Positions 17,690 through 26,440 of a DNA stretch of 64,000 nt are shown one piece after another. The notes beneath the pieces are model-generated. The model did no database searches. It saw only the letters and a list, made by a program, of their open reading frames with translations, and had not been told where the DNA came from. Source of the stretch: UBA2357 sp002344625 (lineage in GTDB: Bacteria; Pseudomonadota; Gammaproteobacteria; Burkholderiales; Rhodocyclaceae). Every line of letters begins with the position of its first letter. Position 1 is the stretch's first letter. Location of the stretch: positions 43,009 to 107,008 of the forward strand of contig CALKIH010000029.1 of NCBI GenBank assembly GCA_937995335.1, read 5' to 3'. Made by a program: the position numbers and the translations under genes.

Positions 17690-19058
17690 GGCCGGCGCGC
17701 TGGCGGTGGTCGAGCATCGGCCGCGCCAACAGGTGCTGGCCGCCAGCCCGGCCGCGCGCGCATGCGGTGTCGAACCCGGCATGCGCGTCGTCGGCGCGTT
17801 GGCGGTGGCCCCGGGGCTCGTGCTGCGTGATCGCGACGTCGCTGCGGAGCGCGCCCTCCTCGCCGTGCTTGCGAACTGCGCCGGGTGTTTCTCGCCTGCG
17901 CTCAGTCTCGATCCACCCGATTGCGTCATGCTCGAAGTCGGCACGTGCTTGCGGCTGTTTGGTGGTCTGGCCGGGCTGATCGAACGGCTGGCGGACGCGC
18001 TCGCCGCACAGGGGCTGGACGTCAGGCTCGCGGCGGCCCCGACGCCACTCGCGGCAAGCTGGCTGGCGCTGGCCAGGCCAGGCCGGCGGATCGAGGCCAA
18101 ACCCGGCTGGACCGAGGTGTTGAACGATCTGCCGATCGAGCTGATCGCCCGCGGCGGCCAGGTCAGCAAAGACAATCTCACGTTGCTGCGCGGCATCGGC
18201 GCAGACCGGGTCGGTGCGATCGCACGCCTGCCACGTGACGCGCTCGCCCGTCGCGAGGCCGTCGCCGTATCGGCCGTGCTTGCGCGGGCCCGGGGTGAAA
18301 TACCCGATCCGCGTCCGTGGTATCAAGCGCCGCCCACGCATGCGAGTCGTCTGCTCCTGCCCGCGCCGGTCGACGCCACCGAGCCGCTCCTGTTTGCCTG
18401 CAGAAGACTCTTTGCCGGCCTGGCGGCCTGGCTCACTGTCCGGTTGGCGGCAATCGACCGTTGCCAGGTGTTTCTCGAACATGAGGACCGCCCCGATACC
18501 CTGATCGAGATCGTGACAGGCGAGCCCGGCCGCTGCGAGGCCCGGTTGGGCATGCTGCTGCGCGAGCATCTGAACCGTCTCGAACTGCCCGCGCCGGTCG
18601 AAGCGTTGAGGCTGCATGCCGATTGTCCGGTCTTTCAGCCCGCGCGCAGCCAGGACTTGTTCGGCGACCCGCACGCAGCACGCGACGGCGCGCTGCGTCT
18701 GGTCGACCGCCTGTGCGCCCGCCTGGGCAACGATGCGGTGTTCGGCCTGCGCCTGCAGGACGGACACCGGCCGGAAACCGCCTGGTCAGCGATGCGCCCG
18801 GGCCACCGTCCGGCCTCGGGTGTACAAGCCGCGCCGGGGCAGCGGCCGCTCTGGCTGCTGGACGAACCCCGGCCACTCGCCGCAATCGATGAGCTGCGTT
18901 TGTTGAGCGGACCGGAACGCATCGAGTCCGGCTGGTGGGACGGTCATGACATCCGGCGCGACTACTTCGTCGCCCGCGGCCCGGACGATGCGCTATGGTG
19001 GATCTTCCGGGCGCTGGATGAACCCGGCGGCTGGTACGTGCACGGTTATTTCGGGTAA
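17625..19058 (+). CDS. imuB: Y-family polymerase-like protein ImuB
   Basis: Catalytically inactive Y-family (DinB-like) polymerase homologue, 477 aa, which links DnaE2 and ImuA to the sliding clamp. The ATG at 17625 gives MLWIALHLPDLPLQVF. The palm region lacks the DxD and SxDE acidic residues of active DinB: FSPALSLDPPDCVMLEVG stands where the SIDE-type motif would be. A likely beta-clamp motif, QDLFGD, lies near residue 344. The C-terminus WWIFRALDEPGGWYVHGYFG is highly typical of ImuB. The M61 peptidase gene is convergent immediately downstream. Confidence 0.92.
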   Translation: MLWIALHLPDLPLQVFTRGLAEAGALAVVEHRPRQQVLAASPAARACGVEPGMRVVGALAVAPGLVLRDRDVAAERALLAVLANCAGCFSPALSLDPPDCVMLEVGTCLRLFGGLAGLIERLADALAAQGLDVRLAAAPTPLAASWLALARPGRRIEAKPGWTEVLNDLPIELIARGGQVSKDNLTLLRGIGADRVGAIARLPRDALARREAVAVSAVLARARGEIPDPRPWYQAPPTHASRLLLPAPVDATEPLLFACRRLFAGLAAWLTVRLAAIDRCQVFLEHEDRPDTLIEIVTGEPGRCEARLGMLLREHLNRLELPAPVEALRLHADCPVFQPARSQDLFGDPHAARDGALRLVDRLCARLGNDAVFGLRLQDGHRPETAWSAMRPGHRPASGVQAAPGQRPLWLLDEPRPLAAIDELRLLSGPERIESGWWDGHDIRRDYFVARGPDDALWWIFRALDEPGGWYVHGYFG

Positions 19059-19083
19059 GCGCTGCGTGCGCGCCAGCGCGCGC

Positions 19084-20940
19084 TCACCTGCCCTGCTTGT
19101 CCGTACCGAGCCAGCCCGCCTGCAACGCCTGCCGTTCGGCGGAGAGCCGCGGCCTGAGCGTCAGACGCGCAACATCCGCCGGGGCCGCGGACAGGTCGAC
19201 CTCGAAGCGCATCAACTCGTCACGCCGGAATGCATGCAGGCTCACCCGGTCACCGGGCTCGTGCCGCGCCAGGAGGCCGTCGAGGTTGCCCGCCGACAGC
19301 TTCAAGCCGTCCAGCGCGATCAACACGTCGCCGGCCGACAGCCCCGCTCTTTGCGCCGGCCCGTCGTCGAACACCTGGGCCAGCCTGGCTTCGCCGTTGC
19401 CGCCCGCCAGCTTGACCCCCAGCGCCGGCCCGTCGCTCGCAGGTTCGAAGATCAGCGCCACCCCGAAATCCGCCAGCAAACGTGCGAGCGGCAGATCCTC
19501 CGTCCCGGACACCGCCTGTTCGAGCCAGTGCGACAATTTGCGTCCATGACGCCCGTTGTGCGGTGCGTGGATTTCGATCAACTCGGCAACCAGCCCGAAC
19601 ACGTCCGTCTCGCCGACCCCGACCCCGGTCTGTCCGTACCGCATCCACAGCATCCGCATCAGATCGTCGAGGCTGCATCGCCCGCGGCTCAGCGCGCGCA
19701 ACTTCAGGTCCAGGGCCAGCGCGATCAGCGAGCCCTTGGCGTAGTAGCTCACGATCGCATTCGGCGCGTTTTCATCCTGGCGATAGTACTTCGTCCATGC
19801 GTCGAAGGAAGATTCGGCCACGCTCTGCCGCAGGCGCCCGCTGCCGCGCTGCACGGCCGAGATCGTCTTGGCGAGCAGGCCGAGATAGTCCTCGACATCG
19901 ATCACGCCGGCACGCAACAGCGCCAGATCGTCGTAATACGAGGTAAAACCTTCGAACATCCACAACAGCCGGGTGTAGTTCTCACGGTCGAGCGCATAGG
20001 GAACGAACGCGGCCGGTTTGATGCGTTTCACGTTCCAGGTATGGAAATACTCGTGGCTGCACAGCCCCAGAAATGCCTTGTAAGCATCCGGCAAACCGCT
20101 CATGCCCGGGAACGGCAGATCGCTCCGGTTGGCCAGCAGCGCGGTCGAGGCGCGGTGCTCGAGGCCGCCATAGCCCTCTCCCACGATCATCGCCATGAAG
20201 AGATAACGCTCGACCGGCGCCGGCGCGCCGAACAGGCCGATCTGCCAGGCGCAGATCTTCTGCAGATCGGCACACAGGCGCTCGAGATCGCAGTCGTGCC
20301 GGCCGGTGATCGCGATTTCATGGCGCACCCCGCAAGCATCGAAATGCGCCTGGGTGAACGTGCCCATTTCGACCGGGTGATCGATCAGCTCGTCATAGTC
20401 GGCCGCCCGGTAGCGGCCGAAGCCTTGCGGACCGGGCCGGTGCGCGAGATCGTCGACCGCAGCGAGCGTGGTCGCCACGCGCCAGTCGTCCAGGCCTTTG
20501 CCGGCAGGCGGCAGGATATCGACCGTGCACGCTTCCCCGGTCTTGCCCTCGACCGCGAGGAACACGCTCGGGCCATTGAAGAACCCGTGGGTGCGGTCCA
20601 GATGCGCCGCGCGCACGGAGAGATCCCACGCATACACTTCGCAGCTCACCGTCAGCGCGGCCGTGGCGGGCAATCCCGCCGCGCGCCAGGTGTGCTTGTC
20701 GAGCTTTTCGAGCATCACCGCGTTCCCGCCGGCCTCGGCGCGGATCGACACGATGTTGCGCGCGAACTCGCGAATCATGTAGCTACCTGGTATCCATGCC
20801 GGCAGGCGCAGGATCTGGCCGGCCGGGTCGGGCGAGGCCACGCTGCAGGTCACCCGGAACAGATGCGCTTCGGGCCGAAAGGGTTCGATGGTGTAGTGCA
20901 CGCCGCGATCGGGCGGCACGATAGGGTATGTGCGGGTCAT
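19084..20940 (-). CDS. M61-family metallopeptidase (glycyl aminopeptidase type) with PDZ
   Basis: A 618 aa M61 peptidase. The zinc motif HEYFHTWNVKRIKP contains HExxH (about 270), and the downstream ALDRENYTRLLWMFEGFTSYY supplies the third ligand Glu. The N-terminal beta domain (PAWIPGSYMIREFARNI) is typical, and a C-terminal PDZ-like domain is visible in DDGPAQRAGLSAGDVLIALDG. No signal peptide is visible, so a cytoplasmic site is likely. The start is ATG 20940. It sits antisense between imuB and dnaE2, splitting the usual cassette, and has no known SOS role. Confidence 0.9.
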   Translation of the reverse strand: MTRTYPIVPPDRGVHYTIEPFRPEAHLFRVTCSVASPDPAGQILRLPAWIPGSYMIREFARNIVSIRAEAGGNAVMLEKLDKHTWRAAGLPATAALTVSCEVYAWDLSVRAAHLDRTHGFFNGPSVFLAVEGKTGEACTVDILPPAGKGLDDWRVATTLAAVDDLAHRPGPQGFGRYRAADYDELIDHPVEMGTFTQAHFDACGVRHEIAITGRHDCDLERLCADLQKICAWQIGLFGAPAPVERYLFMAMIVGEGYGGLEHRASTALLANRSDLPFPGMSGLPDAYKAFLGLCSHEYFHTWNVKRIKPAAFVPYALDRENYTRLLWMFEGFTSYYDDLALLRAGVIDVEDYLGLLAKTISAVQRGSGRLRQSVAESSFDAWTKYYRQDENAPNAIVSYYAKGSLIALALDLKLRALSRGRCSLDDLMRMLWMRYGQTGVGVGETDVFGLVAELIEIHAPHNGRHGRKLSHWLEQAVSGTEDLPLARLLADFGVALIFEPASDGPALGVKLAGGNGEARLAQVFDDGPAQRAGLSAGDVLIALDGLKLSAGNLDGLLARHEPGDRVSLHAFRRDELMRFEVDLSAAPADVARLTLRPRLSAERQALQAGWLGTDKQGR

Positions 20941-21042
20941 GGTCTTGGCGTGGCGGGACGTTGCGACCGATTCTAACAGTCCGCACTCCGACTCGCGGCG
21001 CGCGCTACGCATCGCGGCGGCAATTCGCGCAGGGGTGTTAGA

Positions 21043-21058
21043 CTGTATTTATGTACAG
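21043..21058. promoter_or_regulatory. LexA operator at dnaE2 start
   Basis: A second perfect CTGT-N8-ACAG palindrome (CTGTATTTATGTACAG). It overlaps the proposed dnaE2 ATG at 21051-21053, which is unusual. Either translation starts further downstream or LexA blocks at the initiation codon. It makes dnaE2 an independent SOS gene, separate from the lexA-imuA-imuB promoter. Confidence 0.88.
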
Positions 21059-24000
21059 TCAAAAATCCTCTCATCCTGATGCCGGGCGCGATCTGCCCGC
21101 TTACGCCGAACTTCATTGTCTGAGCAACTTCAGCTTCATGTGCGGCGCCTCGCATCCGGAAGAACTGGTGGCGCGCGCAGCCGAATTCGGCTACACCGCG
21201 CTCGCGATCACCGACGAATGTTCGTTTGCAGGCGTGGTGCGCGCCTATCAGGCCATCCGCAGCCAGGGCCTCGCACTCGGGTTGATCGTCGGCACCGAGA
21301 TCGCACTCGCCGATGGTCCCCGCGTCGTTTTGCTCGCACGCAACCGCGCCGGCTACGCGTGGCTGTCGCGATTGATCACCCGTGGACGGCGGAGCGCCGT
21401 CAAGGGCCGCTATCATCTCGGCCGCGCCGATCTTGATGCCGGCACGCCGGACTGCGTCGCGCTGCTGATCCCGCCCTTTTCGACTGAGCCCGACGCGGCG
21501 CGGCTGGTGGCCGACGCCCGCTGGCTGCGCAGCCTGTTCGGCGACCGGACCGGCCTCGCGATCAGCCTGGCCCGGGGACCGGATGACGCCGCGCGCCTGC
21601 AAACCCTGCTCGCAGCCGCGTGCGCCGCCGGCGTCGCGGCGATCGCCAGCAGCGCCGCGTTGATGCATGACCGCTCACGCCGCCGCTTGGCCGACGTGCT
21701 GGCGGCGAACCGTTTGCATGTCACGCTCGCCGATGCCGGCATGGCGCTGGCACCCAATGCCGAACGCCGGTTGCACCCGCGTCCGGTGCTCGCGCGCCGC
21801 TACCCGCGCCACCTGCTCGATGCAACGGTACGCATCGCGGCGCAATGCAGCTTCGACCTGGGCACGTTGCGGTATGAATATCCGGCCGAGATCGCCCCCG
21901 ACGGCTATACCCCCTGTACCTGGTTGCGCCATCTGGTCGAACAGGGCTTGCGCTGGCGTTACCGGCTGGCGCCCTTTTCCCCGGCCGGCAGCGAACCGCC
22001 ATCGGCGCATCCTGCTTCGAACATCGATCCCGCCCCTCCCAAGGTGCGGGCCCAGATCGAACACGAACTGGGACTGATCACCGAACTGGGCTACGAAGCC
22101 TATTTCCTGACCGTGCATGACATCGTGCGCTTCGCCCGTAGCCGCGACATCCTGTGCCAGGGGCGCGGCTCGGCAGCCAATTCGGCGGTGTGCTGGGCGC
22201 TGGGGATCACCGAGGTCGATCCGCAGCTGGGCATCATGCTGGTCGAACGCTTCATCTCGCGCGAGCGCAACGAGCCGCCCGACATCGACGTGGACTTCGA
22301 GCACAGCCGGCGCGAAGAAGTCATCCAGTACCTCTACGCCAAGTACGGCCGCGAGCGCGCCGCGTTGACCGCGGTGGTGATCTCTTACCGCCCGCGCAGC
22401 GCCTTGCGCGACGTGGGCCGGGCGCTGGGTTTTCCGCTCGAGCAGATCGAGCGCCTGACCCGCGACCACTTCTGGTTCGATGGTCGCCGGATCCTGCCCG
22501 AACGCCTCGCCGAAGCCGGACTCGACCCCGACAGCCCGGCGGTGCAGCGGCTGGTGGAGCTGGCCACCGAATTGATGGGCTTCCCGCGCCATCTGTCGCA
22601 GCACGTGGGCGGCTTCGTGATCGCGCGCGGCCGGCTCGATGAACTCGTGCCGGTCGAGAACGCCGCCATGGCCGGCCGCACCGTGATCCAGTGGGACAAG
22701 GACGATCTGGATACCCTCGGGCTGCTCAAGATCGACGTGCTGGCCCTGGGCATGCTTTCGGTGCTGCGCCGCAGCCTCGCCCTGGTATCGGCCTGGCGTC
22801 ACCATCCGCTGACGCTTGCCGATATCCCGCGCGAGGCGCCCGAGGTGTACGCAATGCTGTCGCGCGCCGACGCGATCGGGGTGTTCCAGGTCGAATCGCG
22901 CGCCCAGATGAGCATGCTGCCGCGTCTGCGACCCCGCCGTTTCTACGATCTGGTGGTCGAGGTCGCGATCGTGCGCCCCGGACCCATCCAGGGCGGCATG
23001 GTGCATCCCTACCTCGAGGCCCGGGCCCGTGTCGCGCGCAACGAGGCCATCGAATATCCACGCCCGGAACACGATACCGATACACAGGACGTCGGCGACG
23101 GCGTGCGTTCGGTGCTCGAGCGCACGCTGGGGGTGCCGATCTTTCAGGAGCAGGTGATGCAGCTCGCCGTGGTGGCCGCCGGCTTCACGCCCGGCGAGGC
23201 CGATCAGCTGCGTCGCGCGATGGGGGCGTGGCGCCGCCAGGGCGACCTCGAACGCTATCGCGAGAAGCTCCTCGCCGGCCTGGCCGAACATGGCTACAGC
23301 CCGGAGTTTGCCGAGCGGCTTTGCAAGCAGATCGAGGGTTTCGGCAGCTACGGATTTCCCGAGTCGCACGCGGCCAGCTTTGCTCTGCTGGTCTATTTCT
23401 CGGCCTGGTTGAAATGCTTCGAGCCCGCTGCCTTTCTGTGCGGCCTGCTCAACAGCCAGCCCATGGGTTTTTATTCGCCCTCGCAACTCATCCAGGACGC
23501 CCGCCGCCATGGCGTGCAAGTACGTTCGCCCGATGTGACCGTCAGCCTGGCGGAATCCTGCCTGGAAGCGGCCGGCTCCGGCGCCTCGCGCGAACCGGCG
23601 GTGCGTCTGGGGCTGAACCTCGTCAAGGGGCTCGCGCAGGCCGTGGCCGGGCACATCGTCCGTGCCCGCGCGGAACGGCCCTTCACGAGCGTGGACGATC
23701 TCGCGCAACGCGCCCGCCTCGAGCCGGCAAGCATGTCGCTGCTGGCAAGCGCCGGCGCGCTGAACGCACTGGCCGGCAATCGCCGCGAAGCCTTGTGGCA
23801 GGCCGCCGGCAGCCGCCCCGCCGAGGGGGTGCTGCGTGGTGCGCCGATGCGCGAAACCCCGCTCGCGCTCGACGCGCCCGCGGCGACCGAGGACATGTTT
23901 GCCGACTATGCGCGCCTGGGCTTCACGCTCGGCCACCACCCGCTGGCGTTTCTGCGCCAGGTTTTCGCCGGAATGCGCTTCATCCCGGCCCGCGATATCC

Positions 24001-24299
24001 AGCGTTGCGCCGACCGGCAACTCGCGCGCGCCGTCGGACTGGTCACCTGCCGGCAGCGCCCGCTGACCGCCAAGGGCACGCTGTTCATCACGCTGGAAGA
24101 CGAAACCGGGTTGATCAACATCATCGCGCGCCCCGAACTCGTCGAGCGCCAGCGCAGGATTCTGCTGGGTGCGCGTCTGCTGGGTGTCTATGGCCAGGTC
24201 AGCCGCCAGGGCGAAGTCGTGCACCTGCAGGCGGGACGGGTCGTCGACCACTCACCCATGCTGAGCGGGCTGGCAATGCAAAGCCGCGATTTTCATTGA
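21051..24299 (+). CDS. dnaE2: Error-prone DNA polymerase DnaE2 (ImuC)
   Basis: Second DNA polymerase III alpha subunit of the DnaE2/ImuC type, used for damage-induced mutagenesis with ImuA and ImuB. 1082 aa from ATG 21051. The N-terminal PHP domain begins AYAELHCLSNFSFMCGASHPEEL in pieces; catalytic acidic motif PPDIDVDFEH is near residue 408, and the polymerase core has GRGSAANS, QHVGGFV and FPESHAASFA. An OB-fold with LFITLEDETGLINIIARPE lies near the C-terminus. The ribosome-binding site AGGGG (21031-21035) is 15 nt before the ATG, so a later start is possible. Convergent with the ParA-like gene 37 bp away. Confidence 0.95.
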   Translation: MYSQKSSHPDAGRDLPAYAELHCLSNFSFMCGASHPEELVARAAEFGYTALAITDECSFAGVVRAYQAIRSQGLALGLIVGTEIALADGPRVVLLARNRAGYAWLSRLITRGRRSAVKGRYHLGRADLDAGTPDCVALLIPPFSTEPDAARLVADARWLRSLFGDRTGLAISLARGPDDAARLQTLLAAACAAGVAAIASSAALMHDRSRRRLADVLAANRLHVTLADAGMALAPNAERRLHPRPVLARRYPRHLLDATVRIAAQCSFDLGTLRYEYPAEIAPDGYTPCTWLRHLVEQGLRWRYRLAPFSPAGSEPPSAHPASNIDPAPPKVRAQIEHELGLITELGYEAYFLTVHDIVRFARSRDILCQGRGSAANSAVCWALGITEVDPQLGIMLVERFISRERNEPPDIDVDFEHSRREEVIQYLYAKYGRERAALTAVVISYRPRSALRDVGRALGFPLEQIERLTRDHFWFDGRRILPERLAEAGLDPDSPAVQRLVELATELMGFPRHLSQHVGGFVIARGRLDELVPVENAAMAGRTVIQWDKDDLDTLGLLKIDVLALGMLSVLRRSLALVSAWRHHPLTLADIPREAPEVYAMLSRADAIGVFQVESRAQMSMLPRLRPRRFYDLVVEVAIVRPGPIQGGMVHPYLEARARVARNEAIEYPRPEHDTDTQDVGDGVRSVLERTLGVPIFQEQVMQLAVVAAGFTPGEADQLRRAMGAWRRQGDLERYREKLLAGLAEHGYSPEFAERLCKQIEGFGSYGFPESHAASFALLVYFSAWLKCFEPAAFLCGLLNSQPMGFYSPSQLIQDARRHGVQVRSPDVTVSLAESCLEAAGSGASREPAVRLGLNLVKGLAQAVAGHIVRARAERPFTSVDDLAQRARLEPASMSLLASAGALNALAGNRREALWQAAGSRPAEGVLRGAPMRETPLALDAPAATEDMFADYARLGFTLGHHPLAFLRQVFAGMRFIPARDIQRCADRQLARAVGLVTCRQRPLTAKGTLFITLEDETGLINIIARPELVERQRRILLGARLLGVYGQVSRQGEVVHLQAGRVVDHSPMLSGLAMQSRDFH

Positions 24300-24336
24300 A
24301 GACCAGACCATCGCGGCCGCTCGCCCGAGCACGCGT

Positions 24337-24999
24337 TCAGGGCCGCTCCAGCAATCCGAGCACCGCGCCCGCCAGCCGATCGACCTCGTCCTGCGCCGCC
24401 TGGGCCACCTTGCCCATCTGGAACACCGAACCCCCGAACACCGCACTCTGCGCATAGGCATTGCGCTGCGTCAGCGCGGCACCGATCACCGGCAGGCTGA
24501 AGTCGCGCATCACCTCCAGCACCGAGCCGGATAGCGCGGTACGCTGTACCCGGTTGGGCAGGAGCGCCCCGCCAAGCCCCTTGCGCGTGCCCATGCGGCT
24601 CAGGATGAAGCGCTCCATCGCGCGTGCCGACCATAGATCGGGGGGACTCGGCACCACCGGCACCAGGGCCAGGTCGACCAGCTCGAGCGCCCCGTCGGAA
24701 TGGGGGTGCTCGATCGACGGAGGACAATCGAGCAGCACGAAATCGCGCTTTTGCCCGAGCACCTTGAGCTGGGTGCGCAAGACGCCCACGTCACCCGCGA
24801 CCCGTGCCACCGCCGCCGGGAACGGTTTTTCGGGCGCGGCGGACTCCGACCAGCGCAATGCGCTTTCCTGCGGATCGAGATCGGCGATCGCCACCGCGAA
24901 TCCGCGTGCGGCCAGCCCGGCGGCAAGCTGCATGGTGATGGTTGTCTTGCCCGCCCCGCCCTTTTGCGAGATCAATGCAACCAGCCTGCTGCGTTTCAT
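24337..24999 (-). CDS. ParA/MinD-type P-loop ATPase
   Basis: A deviant-Walker ATPase of about 220 aa. Walker A is QKGGAGKTT (about 12-20) with the signature Lys, switch I is DLDPQESALRW, and Walker B is FVLLDCPPS. No ParB gene or helix-turn-helix extension is adjacent, so it is an orphan ParA-like protein that may position a protein cargo rather than partition DNA. Two adjacent ATG codons (25002 and 24999) are possible starts; AGGGG upstream favours the second. Confidence 0.85.
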   Translation of the reverse strand: MKRSRLVALISQKGGAGKTTITMQLAAGLAARGFAVAIADLDPQESALRWSESAAPEKPFPAAVARVAGDVGVLRTQLKVLGQKRDFVLLDCPPSIEHPHSDGALELVDLALVPVVPSPPDLWSARAMERFILSRMGTRKGLGGALLPNRVQRTALSGSVLEVMRDFSLPVIGAALTQRNAYAQSAVFGGSVFQMGKVAQAAQDEVDRLAGAVLGLLERP

Positions 25000-25168
25000 C
25001 ATCCCACCCCTGATTCGTGTTGGCCTCGGAAGCGTGTGAATATACCAGCGGCGCGCCAGGCGCCGGTACACGCTCGCACCATGCGGGGGCGCCGGAGTGG
25101 GTATACTTCGCGGGCTTCAACCGGCGCATCAAGCGGAATCCACCCTCCATCCACCCAAGGACGCGTGC

Positions 25169-26440
25169 ATGAAAATCGAAACCCTTGCCGTTCACGGCGG
25201 CTACAGCCCCGACCCCACCACCCGTGCGGTCGCGGTACCGATCTATCAGACCACCTCCTATGCCTTCGACGACACCCAGCATGGTGCCGACCTGTTCGAC
25301 CTGAAGGTGGCCGGCAACATCTACACCCGCATCATGAACCCGACCCAGGACGTGCTCGAAAAGCGCGTCGCCGCGATGGAAGGCGGCATCGCCGCGCTCG
25401 CGATGGCGTCGGGCATGGCCGCGATCACCGCCGCGATCCAGACCATCGCCGAGGCCGGCGACAACATCGTGACCTCGAGCACCCTGTATGGCGGCACCTA
25501 CAACCTGTTTGCCCATACCTTGCCGCAATACGGCATCGACGTGCGCTTCGCCGACCATCGCAACCCGGCTTCGTTCGAAAAACTGATCGACGCCAGGACC
25601 AAGGCGGTGTTCTGCGAATCGGTGGGCAATCCGCTCGGCAACATCACCGATTTCGAACCGCTGGCCGAGATCGCCCATCGCCATGGCGTGCCGCTGATCG
25701 TCGACAACACCGTGCCTTCGCCCTACCTGTGCCGGCCTTTCGAGCATGGCGCCGACATCGTCGTGCACGCGCTCACCAAGTATCTCGGCGGCCACGGCAA
25801 CTCGATCGGCGGCATCATCGTCGATTCGGGCAAGTTTCCCTGGGCCGACCACAAGCAGAAATTCAGCCGCCTGAACGAGCCGGACGTGTCCTACCACGGC
25901 GTGATCTACACCGAGGCGCTCGGCCCCGCCGCCTATATCGGCCGGGCGCGGGTCGTGCCGCTGCGCAACATGGGCGCCGCGATCTCGCCGTTCAACGCCT
26001 TCCTGATCCTGCAAGGCGTGGAAACACTCGCCCTGCGCATGGACCGCATCTGCGACAACGCGGTGAAGATCGCGCAGTTCCTGCAGTCCCATGCCAAGGT
26101 GAGCTGGGTGAACTACGCCGGGCTGGCCGATCACCCTGACCACGGACTGGTAGCGAAATACATGGGCGGACGGGCTTCGGGCATTCTCAATTTCGGCGTG
26201 GCGGGCGGTAGCGCCGGCGGCGCCCGCTTCCAGGATGCGCTGCAACTCGTCACCCGGCTGGTAAACATCGGCGACTGCAAGACCCTCGCCTGCCACCCGG
26301 CCTCGACCACCCATCGCCAATTGTCTCCGGCCGAAATGAGCAAGGCCGGTGTCTCGGAAGACATGATCCGGCTGTCGATCGGCATCGAACACGTCGATGA
26401 CCTGATCGCCGACCTCGATCAGGCGCTGGCCAAGGTTTGA
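25169..26440 (+). CDS. metY: O-acetylhomoserine aminocarboxypropyltransferase (sulfhydrylase)
   Basis: PLP enzyme of the Cys/Met metabolism family, 423 aa, predicted to convert O-acetyl-L-homoserine and sulfide to homocysteine. PLP Lys lies in HALTKYLGGHGN (about 208), NPTQDVLEKRVA and SGMAAITAAI are typical, and the C-terminal CHPASTTHRQLSP fits the MetY subgroup. The start is ATG 25169. Its TGA overlaps the TTG start of the next flavoprotein gene. A second, more divergent paralogue lies at 45964-47268. Confidence 0.92.
   Translation: MKIETLAVHGGYSPDPTTRAVAVPIYQTTSYAFDDTQHGADLFDLKVAGNIYTRIMNPTQDVLEKRVAAMEGGIAALAMASGMAAITAAIQTIAEAGDNIVTSSTLYGGTYNLFAHTLPQYGIDVRFADHRNPASFEKLIDARTKAVFCESVGNPLGNITDFEPLAEIAHRHGVPLIVDNTVPSPYLCRPFEHGADIVVHALTKYLGGHGNSIGGIIVDSGKFPWADHKQKFSRLNEPDVSYHGVIYTEALGPAAYIGRARVVPLRNMGAAISPFNAFLILQGVETLALRMDRICDNAVKIAQFLQSHAKVSWVNYAGLADHPDHGLVAKYMGGRASGILNFGVAGGSAGGARFQDALQLVTRLVNIGDCKTLACHPASTTHRQLSPAEMSKAGVSEDMIRLSIGIEHVDDLIADLDQALAKV

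Noticed and set aside
17625..19058. ImuB as an active DinB polymerase
   Set aside because: The acidic catalytic residues of the palm are missing and the C-terminus is that of ImuB.
24337..24999. ParA-like gene as a plasmid or integrated-element partition locus
   Set aside because: No parB, centromere repeats, replication or integrase genes are nearby; surrounding genes are chromosomal housekeeping.
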